A DNA stretch of 64,000 nt from Cupriavidus sp. D384 (GCF_001652915.1 NZ_BBQI01000012.1:124001-188000), one strand, 5' to 3'; positions 1 through 9,268 are shown, counted from the stretch's first letter. Program-made: numbers and translations. Notes: generated from the letters alone by a model not told the origin.

Positions 1-562
1 TGTAGGGGACGTGCACCGCATCGATGCCTGCCACCTTCTTGAACAGCTCCATGCCCAGATGCGCGCCCTGCCCGTTTCCCGCCGAGGCATAGGTCATTGC
101 ACCATTCTTCGATTTGGCAAAACTCACCAGTTCGCCCAGCGTCTTGACCGGGAGATCGGGACTCACGGCGAAGTAGAAATAGTTCGCGGTAACCTGCGAG
201 ATCGGGGCGAAATCCTTCAGGGCATCGAAACGGAGGTTATGGTAGAGATTCACGTTGATGGCGTGACTGGAGTTTGCCATGAGCAGCGTGTATCCATCGG
301 CCGCGGACTTCGCCACCAGTTCTGCCGCGATGTTTCCCCCGGCTCCTGGACGATTCTCCACGACGATCGCCTGCCCGAGACTTTTTCCCACTTCCTGCGC
401 CAGGATTCGCGCAATAAAGTCCGCGCCGCCTCCCGCCGCCACGCCTACAACCATGCGAATCGGCTTGTTAGGATAATCCGGTTGCTGCGCCTGCGCTGGC
501 GACAGTGTGCCGATGGCCCAAGCCAGACTGGCCATGTAAATAAGGGCGGTTCGTTTGTTCAT
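1..562 (-). CDS. Bug-family (TctC) periplasmic solute-binding protein, C-terminus cut by the window edge
   Basis: Periplasmic receptor of the Bug/TctC family, which binds carboxylates or aromatic acids, often for tripartite tricarboxylate transporters. The visible 187 residues start with a cleavable signal peptide ending near SPAQA. They then show the family hallmarks: YPNKPIRMVV at the first strand, GGGADFIAR, VVENRPGAGGNIAAE, ADGYTLLM, and later YASAGNGQGAHLGMELFK. The start is fixed by a GGAGGAG ribosome site six bases before ATG. It is the last visible gene of a leftward acyl-CoA operon, about 110 bases after a crotonase gene, so it probably captures the pathway substrate. No TctA/TctB partner is in the window; orphan Bug receptors are common in Burkholderiales. 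The ligand cannot be told from sequence. Confidence 0.9.
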   Translation of the reverse strand, partial: MNKRTALIYMASLAWAIGTLSPAQAQQPDYPNKPIRMVVGVAAGGGADFIARILAQEVGKSLGQAIVVENRPGAGGNIAAELVAKSAADGYTLLMANSSHAINVNLYHNLRFDALKDFAPISQVTANYFYFAVSPDLPVKTLGELVSFAKSKNGAMTYASAGNGQGAHLGMELFKKVAGIDAVHVPY

Positions 563-672
563 GGCGTCTCCTCCATGTATGGTTTGTAGGGTATATGCGG
601 CTTGGCGTCGTCTGCCGGCATGGCTGGGAAAACGCTCTGAATATGGTCGCCAGCAGTCTTGGCCGAGCCTAC

Positions 673-1461
673 TCAGTAACCTTCAAACTTCGGCTTTCTT
701 TTCTCCTTGTAGGCTTGAATCGCTTCCTTGTAGTCTCGAGTGGACTGAATGACGGCCATATGTGCCGACACAGATTCGAGACTCGTGCGGAAATCCGTAC
801 GCAAACCTTGATACATCAGCTTCTTGATCTCGCGCAGTTGGATCGGCGGGCCGTCAGCCAGCTTGCTCGCAAACGCGAGGGTTTCATCGAACAGTTGTTC
901 GTCCGGGAAAACACGATTCACGATCCCAAGGCGATGCGCTTCTTCGGCCGACACGAAGTCGCCAGTCCACAGCAACTCAAGCGCCCGCGCGGGGCCCACG
1001 AGACGAGGCAAGAGATAGCAACCGCCATTCCCGGGCAACAGGCCAACGCGAACGTATGCCTCGGCGAATCGCGCCGACGCGCCAGCAAATCGCAGATCGC
1101 ACTGGAGGGACAAATCCATGCCGGCGCCAACCGCTGCGCCATTCACGGCTGCCAGCAGCGGCTTCTCGAAATCTTCAATAGCCAGTGCGACCTGGTGCGT
1201 GACATTCTGCAGACGCTTCTTGCGCTCCAGCGGCGTTGGTTCTCCTGCTTCGGCGGAACGCCGGCCGAGGTCGCCCCCAGAGCAGAATGCATCGCCGGCA
1301 CCCGTAATCACAACGCAACCGACACCGGGGTTTTCATTGGCTTCCCGCAGCGTCTCGCGCAAATCGGCCAACATCTCCTCGCTCAGTGCGTTCTTCTTCT
1401 CCGGCCGATTAAGACGCGCCACCCGGACACGACCGATATTCTCGATTTCAAGATCTGCCAC
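673..1461 (-). CDS. enoyl-CoA hydratase/isomerase family protein (crotonase fold)
   Basis: A 262-residue crotonase-fold enzyme acting on acyl-CoA esters. The oxyanion-hole segment CSGGDL and the GAAVGAGMDL helix are clear. The two glutamates of classical enoyl-CoA hydratase are replaced: Asp stands where the GGGCEL glutamate would be, and Tyr where the PEI glutamate would be (FAEAYVRVG). That resembles PaaG-type isomerases more than hydratases, so a double-bond isomerase or ring-modifying role is plausible. The start is GTG, preceded by GAGGA; an overlapping ATG there is out of frame. It lies 50 bases after the second crotonase gene in the same leftward operon. Confidence 0.88.
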   Translation of the reverse strand: MADLEIENIGRVRVARLNRPEKKNALSEEMLADLRETLREANENPGVGCVVITGAGDAFCSGGDLGRRSAEAGEPTPLERKKRLQNVTHQVALAIEDFEKPLLAAVNGAAVGAGMDLSLQCDLRFAGASARFAEAYVRVGLLPGNGGCYLLPRLVGPARALELLWTGDFVSAEEAHRLGIVNRVFPDEQLFDETLAFASKLADGPPIQLREIKKLMYQGLRTDFRTSLESVSAHMAVIQSTRDYKEAIQAYKEKRKPKFEGY

Positions 1462-1511
1462 TTTCCATCCTCATAGTCTTTGGATATGGATTGCCAAGCA
1501 CGCGCCGGCGT

Positions 1512-2237
1512 TCAACGCGCTGCGGCCTGCCGATGCAAGGCGTGCTCGGCGCGTGCCTCATCGATAGCAACCTTGATCTTTCGATTGAGCCATCGCTTGT
1601 TGTTGGCAAATACCGCGCGATCACGCTCGCCAAGCTTTCTTGCTTCCGTGAGCGCGTGTGCGAGTAGCTCGCCAGCGGGCGCAACCGCGTTGATGAGCCC
1701 TCGACCGTGCGCTTCAGATGCCGGCATCCGACGCCCGCTCTGAATCATGTCCTTGGCGAGCGCCCGTCCGCCAATTGCCTCGAGCATGCTTGCCCCCGAG
1801 AACGTTGCAATGCCCAGGTCGATTTCGGGCAACGATATCGCGGCGCTCTCCGCAGCCACGCATGCATCAGCAAGCAAGGCAATCATTGCCCCCGCGCCAC
1901 TGGCCAGCCCGTTCAACGCGCAAACCACCGGAATCTCAGTATCGAGAACCGCGTCCTGCAGCGCAGCGAGCGCTAGGGAGCGACGCTCCTTCTGCTTTGC
2001 GACATCCCCGTCCGCAGGCAACTCGCGCACATCCACACCAGCGCAGAACACTTTTTCGCCGCTGGAGGCAAGGACGACGGATTTCACCGACGCGTCGCGG
2101 GCGCTGTCTTGAATCGCTCCGGTAATGGCCTGCATCATCGCTACGGTCAATGCATTCGCCTTCTGTGCCCGGTCGATGGTAATGACGAGCTGCTCCTCTC
2201 TGCGCTCGATACCAAGGTTGTCTGCTCGTGCTTCCAT
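1512..2237 (-). CDS. enoyl-CoA hydratase/isomerase family protein (crotonase fold), second copy
   Basis: A 241-residue crotonase-fold protein with the oxyanion-hole motif FCAGVDV, the GLASGAGAMI helix and LPEIDLG. It keeps the second catalytic glutamate (PEI) but has Ala where hydratases carry the first (GAGAMI). One-glutamate chemistry, such as isomerisation, is therefore more likely than simple hydration. It is shorter at the C-terminus than the usual 255-260 residues. It sits 27 bases downstream of the reductase gene and 50 bases upstream of the other crotonase, within one operon. Sequence divergence from its neighbour argues for different steps rather than recent duplication. Confidence 0.86.
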   Translation of the reverse strand: MEARADNLGIERREEQLVITIDRAQKANALTVAMMQAITGAIQDSARDASVKSVVLASSGEKVFCAGVDVRELPADGDVAKQKERRSLALAALQDAVLDTEIPVVCALNGLASGAGAMIALLADACVAAESAAISLPEIDLGIATFSGASMLEAIGGRALAKDMIQSGRRMPASEAHGRGLINAVAPAGELLAHALTEARKLGERDRAVFANNKRWLNRKIKVAIDEARAEHALHRQAAAR

Positions 2238-2264
2238 AGTGTCGTCTGTTTGTCTTGTTGGGGT

Positions 2265-3308
2265 TCAGGATCCCTTCACACCACCGGGAACAAAGATGTC
2301 CGCATAGAACTCATCGGTGGGTAGCTGGCAGCTTGCCGTGAAATCATCCCGCGCCGCCTGCACGACGATGGGTGCGCCGCACGCATAGACCTGGTGGCCG
2401 GACAAGTCCGGGAAATCCTCCATGACGGCGCGGTGCACGAAGCCGGTTCGGCCGCTCCAGTTGTCGGCAGGTTGCGCGTCGGATACGACCGGCACGTAGG
2501 TGACGCCGAACTGCTCGACCCATTCCTGTGCGAGCGCCGACAAATAGAGGTCTTGCGGACGTCGTCCGCCCCAGTAGAGCGCCATCTTCCGGCCATACTT
2601 CTTGCGCGCTTCGCTTTCAATCATGGCTTTCACTGGTGCAAAGCCAGTTCCGCTGGCGACGAAGATGATGGGCTTCGCGCTCTTTTCCCGGATGAAGAAT
2701 GCACCCTGCGGCCCCTCGATCCGTAGCAGGTCATTGACCTTCATATTCTCGAAGACATGCTTGCTGAACGGGCCGCCGTAGTTGCGCAAATGGAGTTCGA
2801 TCACGCCATCGCTGGCGTCCACGCTTGCCAGCGACAGGCTGCGGCGGATGTTGCCCGGTGCAACGATGTTGATGTACTGACCGGGCAGGAACCTGAGCGT
2901 CTGGTTGGCCGGCAGGCGCAATCGGATTCTCATCACGTCATCGGCGAGCTTCTCCAGTGCGTGCACCCGAGACGGCAGCCGGACGAATGGAATGCCCTTG
3001 GTTTCCTCAAGAATCGTGCATTCGACCGAAACGGGCGTCTTGGGGGTGGCCTGGCAAAGCAGAGCGTAACCCTCGCCGCGCTCTTTCTCGCTCAGCGCCG
3101 ACGTTGAAGATTCCCCATGGTCGACCTCACCGGAAACGATGCGCGCCTTGCAGGAACCACAGATTCCGTTCCTGCAACTGTGCGGCAGCGGATAACCACT
3201 TCGCATCGCTGCCTGGAGTATTGGCTCCGTCGTACCCACCTCAACTGTGGGTCCGCCCGGTACAAAGGTCACGGGGAGCGACTGTGTCTCGGTTACTGCT
3301 TCAGTCAT
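2265..3308 (-). CDS. 2Fe-2S ferredoxin/FAD/NAD(P)H oxidoreductase (CDP-6-deoxy-glucoseen reductase / ring-oxygenase reductase type)
   Basis: A 347-residue electron-transfer flavoprotein. Residues about 12-100 form a plant-type ferredoxin domain with cysteines spaced C-x4-C-x2-C (CRNGICGSC) and a fourth Cys in LLCQA. The FAD-binding domain follows (GQYINI, RRSLSLAS), where Ser replaces the usual Tyr of RxYS. The C-terminal NAD(P)H domain has VASGTGFAPVKAM and YACGAP. Such proteins pass electrons from NAD(P)H to an oxygenase or other iron-sulfur partner. No oxygenase component is in the window, so the partner is unknown. ATG at 3308 follows AAGGA; the gene starts 33 bases after the acyl-CoA synthetase stop. 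Confidence 0.92.
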   Translation of the reverse strand: MTEAVTETQSLPVTFVPGGPTVEVGTTEPILQAAMRSGYPLPHSCRNGICGSCKARIVSGEVDHGESSTSALSEKERGEGYALLCQATPKTPVSVECTILEETKGIPFVRLPSRVHALEKLADDVMRIRLRLPANQTLRFLPGQYINIVAPGNIRRSLSLASVDASDGVIELHLRNYGGPFSKHVFENMKVNDLLRIEGPQGAFFIREKSAKPIIFVASGTGFAPVKAMIESEARKKYGRKMALYWGGRRPQDLYLSALAQEWVEQFGVTYVPVVSDAQPADNWSGRTGFVHRAVMEDFPDLSGHQVYACGAPIVVQAARDDFTASCQLPTDEFYADIFVPGGVKGS

Positions 3309-3341
3309 GGCGTGTAGTCCTTATGCCCCACATTGTTACCG

Positions 3342-5468
3342 TCACAGATTGGCCGCAGCCGGCGTGACGGGGATGATCACGGCGTCGGCAGCGATCACCC
3401 CTTCTGGCAGCACAAACAGCGGGTTGATGTCGACTTCCGCCACACGGTCGCGGTTTTCCCACGCAAACTTGGACAGCGCCGCCAGTGCCTTGGCCGCCGA
3501 TTCGATGTCCAGAGGCTTGCCGCCCCGCGCCCCCGCCAGAATCCGTTGGCACTTCAGGCTGTTGATCATTTCCAGGCCAGTGTCGGCATCGAACGGCGCA
3601 ATGCGGCAGGCCGTGTCGCCAAGCAACTCCGCGTAGATGCCTCCGGCACCCACGACAACGACGGGGCCGAACACCGGATCATTCACCACGCCCGCGATGA
3701 GCTCGAACCCGCCCTGAATCATCTCGGTAACCAGGGCTCCTGAAATCCGAGCGGTGGGCGCCTTTTGCCTGGCGCTTTCCAGGACCGAGGCAATCGCAGT
3801 TTCCAGCTCCTGTTGCGTGCGGATACCGACCTTCACGCCACCCACTTCCGTCTTGTGCGCAATGTCCGGAGAAACGACCTTGACAACCAACGGCGCGCGC
3901 AACGTCTCGAAGACACCTGCCTCGTCGTGGCTCTGCACAATGACGTCATGAGAAACCGGGATGCCGGCCTGGCCGAGAATTCGCTTGGCATCGGTCTCGG
4001 AAAGTGAAGTCAGGTCGGCGTCGGTCAGCGACACGGCCGATCGCTGACTGTCGAACGATTTGGCGCGCAGTACCTGTTGACGCCTGGCCGCGCCGTACTT
4101 CGCCAGCATCGCAACGGCGTGCGCCGCGCGCGACGGCGATGGAAACACCGGGATTCGCGCCGCTTCAAAAACCTCGAACGCCTCACCTACCAATTCGCGC
4201 GGGGCCGACGAGAAGACCAGGATCGGCTTGCTCGCCGTGGCCGCCACCTTCGCCATGACTTCCGCCGCGGCCTGGCAACCGGCCTTTCCCGTCGTTGCAA
4301 GGTTCACGCACACTGCATCGACATTTGGATCGTCCAGAACTGCCGACAGCACGGTATCCAGCTTTTCGCGGTTTGCCGCCGAAAAATATCCCGCGGTCAG
4401 GTCGACCGGGTTGTGCACGGCGCCGATGCTTGAAATGACCGTGCCCAGCCGAGACTGCGTCTGCTCCGTCAGTTCGCACAGCATCACGCCGTCCGGCTCG
4501 CCCGCGTCGGCAAAGACAATAGCGGAACCGCCCGACACGCCAAGGACCGCGACGCCCGTTCCGGCCGGCGTCTTTTCACCTTCCAAAGCCTTGAGATAGT
4601 CGACGGCCTGATGGATCTCGCGGATTTCAATGATGCCGCTCTGGGCGAAGAGCGCCTTGTAGAAATCGTAGCTGCCGGTCATGCTCGCCGTATGGGACGC
4701 TGCGGCCTTCGCGCCTTGCTCGGTAATGCCAGCCTTCCAGAGAAGAATTGGTTTGCCAAGGGCCAGCGCACGTCGACCGACTTCCAGCAGAGCCCGACCA
4801 TCTCGCGTGCCTTCAAGGTAGGCCACGATGACCCGGGTTTCCTCATCGTCGAGCAGCGCATCGATCAACTGCACCGTATCGATATCGCTCTCGTTGCCCG
4901 TTGCCAGGACATGCCGGAACCCGATGCCGGCCGCGGCACAACCCAGCGCAATGCTGTATCCAAAGCCACCGCTTTGCGTAACAAGCGATACACCACCCTT
5001 CTTCAGCTTCGGCTCACGGGTAATGCTTCCAAACGCGGCATAGACGCCGTCATGGATGTTTGCAAAGCCCAGGCAATTTGGGCCTAGCACGCGAATTCCG
5101 CCAGCTTTTGCAATTTCCAGCATGCGCTGCTCGAGCGCGATTCCCTCCGCTCCGCTCTCGCGGAAGCCGCCACTCAGGATGACCGCGAACTTGACCTGCT
5201 TCTTCACGCAGGTCTCCAGCACCGCCACAGCACCCTGGGCAGGTACGCCAATCACCACCAGGTCAACCGGCTCTTCGATATCGAGCACAGACGGAAAGCA
5301 CTTGTGTCCGTCGAACGCCTCGTACTTCGGGTTTACGGGATAGATCTTCCCCGCATAGCCATTCTTTACCAGGGCGCGAACAACCTGCGATCCAGGGCGG
5401 TTAGCGTCATCCGACACGCCGACAACAGCAATCGACCGCGGCTCGAACAGAAACTTGAATTTGCTCAT
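3342..5468 (-). CDS. acyl-CoA synthetase, NDP-forming (fused alpha/beta, ATP-grasp)
   Basis: About 708 residues. An N-terminal CoA-binding Rossmann domain (FEPRSIAVVGVSDD) is followed by succinyl-CoA-ligase-like flavodoxin domains. These carry the conserved histidine of the phospho-relay in SHTASMTG. A C-terminal ATP-grasp region contains VVKVVSPDIAHKTEVGGV. The family activates carboxylic acids to acyl-CoA with a nucleoside triphosphate, so this is the likely entry step of the pathway. It heads the leftward operon. The ATG at 5468 (MSKFKF) fits family N-termini but has no strong ribosome site; an in-frame ATG at 5534 would add 22 non-conserved residues and cannot be excluded. Confidence 0.93.
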   Translation of the reverse strand: MSKFKFLFEPRSIAVVGVSDDANRPGSQVVRALVKNGYAGKIYPVNPKYEAFDGHKCFPSVLDIEEPVDLVVIGVPAQGAVAVLETCVKKQVKFAVILSGGFRESGAEGIALEQRMLEIAKAGGIRVLGPNCLGFANIHDGVYAAFGSITREPKLKKGGVSLVTQSGGFGYSIALGCAAAGIGFRHVLATGNESDIDTVQLIDALLDDEETRVIVAYLEGTRDGRALLEVGRRALALGKPILLWKAGITEQGAKAAASHTASMTGSYDFYKALFAQSGIIEIREIHQAVDYLKALEGEKTPAGTGVAVLGVSGGSAIVFADAGEPDGVMLCELTEQTQSRLGTVISSIGAVHNPVDLTAGYFSAANREKLDTVLSAVLDDPNVDAVCVNLATTGKAGCQAAAEVMAKVAATASKPILVFSSAPRELVGEAFEVFEAARIPVFPSPSRAAHAVAMLAKYGAARRQQVLRAKSFDSQRSAVSLTDADLTSLSETDAKRILGQAGIPVSHDVIVQSHDEAGVFETLRAPLVVKVVSPDIAHKTEVGGVKVGIRTQQELETAIASVLESARQKAPTARISGALVTEMIQGGFELIAGVVNDPVFGPVVVVGAGGIYAELLGDTACRIAPFDADTGLEMINSLKCQRILAGARGGKPLDIESAAKALAALSKFAWENRDRVAEVDINPLFVLPEGVIAADAVIIPVTPAAANL

Positions 5469-5581
5469 ACGGATAAAGGAAGGGACTTCCCAAAGTGATG
5501 ATGATGTAACCCACTGACGCCTTGGGTCATCCATGCAGGTTGTCGAACGGGGGACTTCAGAAGCGTGGCGCCATGAAGCGC

Positions 5582-5610
5582 ACTGTAGACCCGACCTTGA
5601 TCTGCGTCAA
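5582..5610 (-). promoter_or_regulatory. sigma-70-type promoter of the acyl-CoA synthetase operon
   Basis: Reading leftward: TTGACG (5610-5605), a 17-base spacer, and TACAGT (5587-5582). The same hexamers and spacer length occur in front of the permease operon at 11796-11824, which supports the call. The transcript would start near 5575, about 105 bases before the preferred start codon. Confidence 0.65.
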
Positions 5611-5624
5611 CATTTTTGGAATAG

Positions 5625-5641
5625 GTTCCACTCTATGAAAC
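5625..5641. promoter_or_regulatory. candidate regulator operator, GTTCCA-N5-TGAAAC
   Basis: Interrupted palindrome GTTCCA CTCTA TGAAAC lying 14 bases upstream of the -35 element of the leftward promoter. A better copy, GTTCCA-N5-TGGAAC, lies at 11840-11856 in the same relative position. IclR-family regulators bind palindromes of this general kind; the family assignment is inference. Confidence 0.55.
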
Positions 5642-5684
5642 TTTAAAGGCGTGCGACCACCGCATATTTGGTTTCACTGCTCGG

Positions 5685-5714
5685 AACTCGTGCTATTCGT
5701 TAAAACTCGTGCTA
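5685..5714. repeat. 11-bp direct repeat AACTCGTGCTA, two copies 19 bp apart
   Basis: Copies at 5685-5695 and 5704-5714 lie between the divergent leftward and rightward operons, roughly 75-100 bases before the cupin gene start. They could be a tandem protein-binding site or promoter duplication for the rightward genes. No function can be read directly. Confidence 0.5.
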
Positions 5715-5788
5715 GGATGATTGCACGGTCCGCGATTTGCTGGCCAGCGCAGATGCGCGATCTGACTTTTACCCATGGAGAGTTGCAG

Positions 5789-6544
5789 ATGATCTATACC
5801 CGCAGCGGCAGCGACGCGCTGGCACAGCGCAGCGTTATCGTGTCCCCTGGTACCGGCAATCAGCACTGGGGGACTGTTTTCTTTGGCCCCCGTTCGTCCA
5901 ACGCTGCAGGCGTCGGCCCGCAGGCAACAATGTCGGAACTGGACGCCAACGAAGCCATCGTTCCCCATTTCCACGGCGTGACGATGTTCCAGTGCTTTGT
6001 CGCTGGTTCCGGCACCATCGGGACGCGCGGGCAAACGATCGAGCCGCTGACCGTACAGTTCAAGGACCACCACACCGCATACGGCCCGATTACCGCCGGC
6101 CCGCAAGGTTTGTCGTTCGTTGCTATGCGCATGTACACGGGCAACTCCGAACCGGTCTATCTCGACAAGCCCGGTTATCGCGACAAGCTGCAACCCAGCA
6201 AGCGCCGCCACCTGCACTCGGATCCGGTACGTTTTTCCACGGCGCCCGTGATGAAGGCGCGTACGGAGGCCGCCTGGGAGACGCTGTTCGACGACGAGGA
6301 TGACGGCATGCGGGCGCGCGTCCTGCGTCTTGGCGCAGACATGCAGATCGAGGGTCCCGATCCGAAGCGCGCGGCCGGCTACTACATTCTTGTCGGCAAC
6401 GGCAGCCTGCGCCACGAGTCGGAAGAGCTCCCCCTCTGGTCGATGATCTGCGTCGAACCCACTGAAGACAAGTTCGACATTCGCGCCGGTTCGGAAGGCC
6501 TGGAAGCGCTTGTCCTCGAGTATCCGCGCGAGAACAACCGCTAA
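5789..6544 (+). CDS. cupin-like protein of unknown function
   Basis: A 251-residue soluble protein starting MIYTRSGSD. The start is chosen because GGAG lies eight bases upstream and the longer in-frame extension is not protein-like. A cupin-type metal-site segment is visible at about residues 60-80 (VPHFHGVTMFQ, then GSGTIG), with more beta-rich sequence around GYYILVGNGSL. Cupins bind metals or small ligands and may be enzymes or sensors; nothing here identifies a substrate. It precedes the FadB-like gene by 70 bases in the same direction, so it probably serves the same pathway. Confidence 0.75.
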   Translation: MIYTRSGSDALAQRSVIVSPGTGNQHWGTVFFGPRSSNAAGVGPQATMSELDANEAIVPHFHGVTMFQCFVAGSGTIGTRGQTIEPLTVQFKDHHTAYGPITAGPQGLSFVAMRMYTGNSEPVYLDKPGYRDKLQPSKRRHLHSDPVRFSTAPVMKARTEAAWETLFDDEDDGMRARVLRLGADMQIEGPDPKRAAGYYILVGNGSLRHESEELPLWSMICVEPTEDKFDIRAGSEGLEALVLEYPRENNR

Positions 6545-6614
6545 TACCGGCATCGATCCATCTGATCCGGAGACACAGATGACCGTCCGGTGACGGCAAA
6601 GTAAAGAGGTCCGA

Positions 6615-8741
6615 ATGACACAGAAAGAATTGGTGCACTACGGCGTCGAAGACGGAATCGCAGTCATTTCCGTTGACAACCCGCCCGTCAATGCGCTCGC
6701 TCCCGGTATGCGGGAAGGCATCATTGCCTTCCTGGAGAAAGCAAACGGCGACGCAGGAGTCGCAGCGATCGTACTTATCGGGGAAGGAAAGAACTTCATC
6801 GCCGGCGCGGACATTCGCCAGTTCGGTCAGGCTCGTTCGGTCTCGACACGCACCAGCACCGCCGCAATCGACAGCAGTGCCAAGCCCGTCGTCGCTGCGA
6901 TCCAGGGGTATGCCTTGGGCGGGGGGCTAGAGCACGTTCTCGCTTGCCACTACCGCGTCGCCACAGTTGGCGCGAAGCTTGGTCTGCCAGAAGTCACTCT
7001 CGGCGTCATCCCTGGTGGCGGGGGCACGCAGCGCCTGCCACGACTGGTGGGTCCTGAAAAGGCCCTCCAGCTCATTCTTGGTGGTCGCCCGATCAGCGCC
7101 GAAGACGCCGAGAAGATCGGTGTCGTCGACGCGCTGGTTCCGAAAGGCGAGTTGCGTCACGCCGCCATCGAATTTGCGAAAAGCATTGCTCCAACACGCC
7201 CATTGCCTCGCGTACGCGACCGTCACGTGGACGTGGACGACGAAAGCCTCGCCGCCATCGTCGCTGATGTACGCAAAGCCGAGACAAAGAATGGGCAATT
7301 GCTGCCGGCCAAAGACAGGGCAATTGCATGTGTCGAGGCCTCAGTTCGCCGCACCTTTGACGCAGGTATCGCCTTCGAGGAAGAAGCGTTCGCGGCGTTA
7401 GAAAATTCCGGTGAAGCCAAGGCCCTGCGATACGCCTTTTTCGCCGAGCGTGAAGCTCGAAAGGTTCCGGATGTCGATCTCTCGAGCGTTCCCCCCGTCA
7501 AATCGGCAGCCATTATCGGGGCAGGCACCATGGGTGGTGGCATCGCCATGTGCTTCGCGGATGCAAACATTCCCGTCAAAGTCCTCGAAGCGAGCGCCGA
7601 GGCTCTGGACCGCGGAGTCCAACGCATCCGCGATACCTACGCTGTAAAGGTAAAACGCGGCAGCATGGCCCAGGATGAAATGGATCGGCGCCTGGATCTC
7701 ATCCAAGGTGTTCAGGAGTATGAAGCCATCTCTGACTGCGACGTCGCCATTGAGGCAGTATTCGAGCGCCTCGACATCAAGCAGGATGTCTTCCGAAAGC
7801 TGGATGCTGTACTGAAGCCGGGCGCACTGCTGCTTACGAACTCTTCCGCAATCGACATTGACGCCATCGCTGATGCAACTTCTCGGCCAGGCGACGTTGC
7901 CGGCGCGCACTTCTTTGCGCCCGCCAATGTCATGAAACTGTGTGAAGTCGTTAATGGCCCGCGAACCCTTCCGGCGACGATCGCTCGTACGATGGAGATG
8001 GGTCGGGCCATCGGAAAGGTTTGCGCCGTTGCGGGCTCGTGCGACGGGTTCGTTGCAAACCGAAGCCGTGCTCCCATGATGGCAGAGATGATGCTCATGC
8101 TTGAAGAGGGTGCCACGCCTGTCCAGATTGACAGGGTAATGGAGCAGTTTGGCTACCCGAAGGGCCCCTTTGCAGTCAATGACATCTCGGGTCTCGACGT
8201 TAGTTACGAGGGCCGCAAGCGTCGTGCTGCTGCTGACCCAGGATACCGTAAGCTGCATGTCCCTGACCGTCTGGTAGAAATGGGAAGAAAGGGGCAAAAG
8301 ACTGGCGCGGGTTGGTATCGGTACGAGAACGGCGATCGCACGCCTATTGTCGATGATGTGGTCAAGCAGGTGATTGCAGACGTGGCCAAGGATTTCGACA
8401 TCCCGCAACGAGAGTTCACGGACGAGGAGATTCTGCAGCGCGTTCTCTTCGCTTCCGTGAACGAGGCGTGCAAGATCCTCGAGGATGGTAAGGCGTACCG
8501 GTCCAGCGATATCGACGTGATGTGGCTCTACGGTTTTGGATTCCCCCGACATCGGGGTGGCTTGATGTTCTGGGCTGATACCGTTGGTGCATCTGTGATC
8601 TATCGAGAGGTCTCGAAATGGCACTCGATGTACGGTAAGCGCTGGCGTCCGTCCAGGCTGCTGCAGAAGCTCGCAGAATCAGGTCTCAGCTTCCGTGACG
8701 TCAAGCCTACCATCGAAGAAGAGACTATCCTCTCGGCATGA
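6615..8741 (+). CDS. bifunctional enoyl-CoA hydratase / 3-hydroxyacyl-CoA dehydrogenase (FadB/FadJ-like)
   Basis: A 708-residue fusion enzyme for beta-oxidation. The N-terminal crotonase domain keeps both catalytic glutamates (GGGLEH and LPEVTLG) and the oxyanion-hole motif IAGADI. The dehydrogenase half has the NAD-binding loop IIGAGTMGGGIA near residue 297 and the catalytic-region motif GAHFFAPANVMKL. Length matches FadJ/PimF-type proteins. AGAGG precedes ATG. No paired thiolase gene is in the window. In context it hydrates and oxidises the CoA thioester made by the synthetase encoded divergently. Confidence 0.94.
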   Translation: MTQKELVHYGVEDGIAVISVDNPPVNALAPGMREGIIAFLEKANGDAGVAAIVLIGEGKNFIAGADIRQFGQARSVSTRTSTAAIDSSAKPVVAAIQGYALGGGLEHVLACHYRVATVGAKLGLPEVTLGVIPGGGGTQRLPRLVGPEKALQLILGGRPISAEDAEKIGVVDALVPKGELRHAAIEFAKSIAPTRPLPRVRDRHVDVDDESLAAIVADVRKAETKNGQLLPAKDRAIACVEASVRRTFDAGIAFEEEAFAALENSGEAKALRYAFFAEREARKVPDVDLSSVPPVKSAAIIGAGTMGGGIAMCFADANIPVKVLEASAEALDRGVQRIRDTYAVKVKRGSMAQDEMDRRLDLIQGVQEYEAISDCDVAIEAVFERLDIKQDVFRKLDAVLKPGALLLTNSSAIDIDAIADATSRPGDVAGAHFFAPANVMKLCEVVNGPRTLPATIARTMEMGRAIGKVCAVAGSCDGFVANRSRAPMMAEMMLMLEEGATPVQIDRVMEQFGYPKGPFAVNDISGLDVSYEGRKRRAAADPGYRKLHVPDRLVEMGRKGQKTGAGWYRYENGDRTPIVDDVVKQVIADVAKDFDIPQREFTDEEILQRVLFASVNEACKILEDGKAYRSSDIDVMWLYGFGFPRHRGGLMFWADTVGASVIYREVSKWHSMYGKRWRPSRLLQKLAESGLSFRDVKPTIEEETILSA

Positions 8742-8754
8742 CAGTCGGGGCTTA

Positions 8755-8784
8755 GTGGCGGTGCATCTCTGATGCCACCGCCAC
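8755..8784. terminator. stem-loop after the FadB-like gene
   Basis: GTGGCGGTGCATC and GATGCCACCGCCAC form a near-perfect stem with one bulged C and a three-base loop, 14 bases after the stop codon. There is no U-run, so it may work with Rho or only stabilise the mRNA. Confidence 0.45.
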
Positions 8785-8929
8785 TATGCCCGCTATCGAG
8801 TCCCACACTGGTCTCGTCCTGAGCGCCGCTCGAAGCGAGCATTTTCCGTAGTATTCCTGGCGTGGCAATCGTCCCTACATTGCCATCGAGCGACATCCTG
8901 CCGACGCCAGCCATCAATCTCGATTTTCA

Positions 8930-9262
8930 ATGGGGATGACCTCTCAGCAAAGGCGACTACTTGAGCTGCTCGATGACGGACACCGTCTAAGAATTTTAAG
9001 ATCGCCCATCAATGATTCCGCAGTGGGCGTCGCACTCGTTGGTCCCACTTCAGAGGCGACGATTGAGCATGTAGCGCTATGGCGCATTGAGAAGCTCATC
9101 GCCAAGGGCGCACTGGCATTCGATACAGGAAGTTTCGGAACCGCATCGTACGTTGTGCGGCGAAGAATGAATCGACATCGGGTTCATGACTCCCGTATGG
9201 CCGTTAGTTTGCGTCTTCCCAGGCAAAGCGAAACAGCGAAGCCGCCCTCCGCCTTGCCTTAG
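8930..9262 (+). CDS. hypothetical protein, doubtful
   Basis: A 110-residue open frame between a rightward terminator and a convergent amidohydrolase gene; the two stops are seven bases apart. The N-terminal 75 residues look protein-like (QQRRLLELLDDGH, ALWRIEKLIAKGAL) and suggest a small helical fold. The basic C-terminus is low complexity. There is no recognisable family and only a weak ribosome site. ATG codons at 8930 and 8936 are equally possible. Confidence 0.35.
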   Translation: MGMTSQQRRLLELLDDGHRLRILRSPINDSAVGVALVGPTSEATIEHVALWRIEKLIAKGALAFDTGSFGTASYVVRRRMNRHRVHDSRMAVSLRLPRQSETAKPPSALP

Positions 9263-9268
9263 GCTTCC

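Noticed and set aside
7398..8624. Leftward open frame of 408 codons
   Set aside because: Antisense to the FadB-like gene with clear NAD-binding and crotonase motifs.
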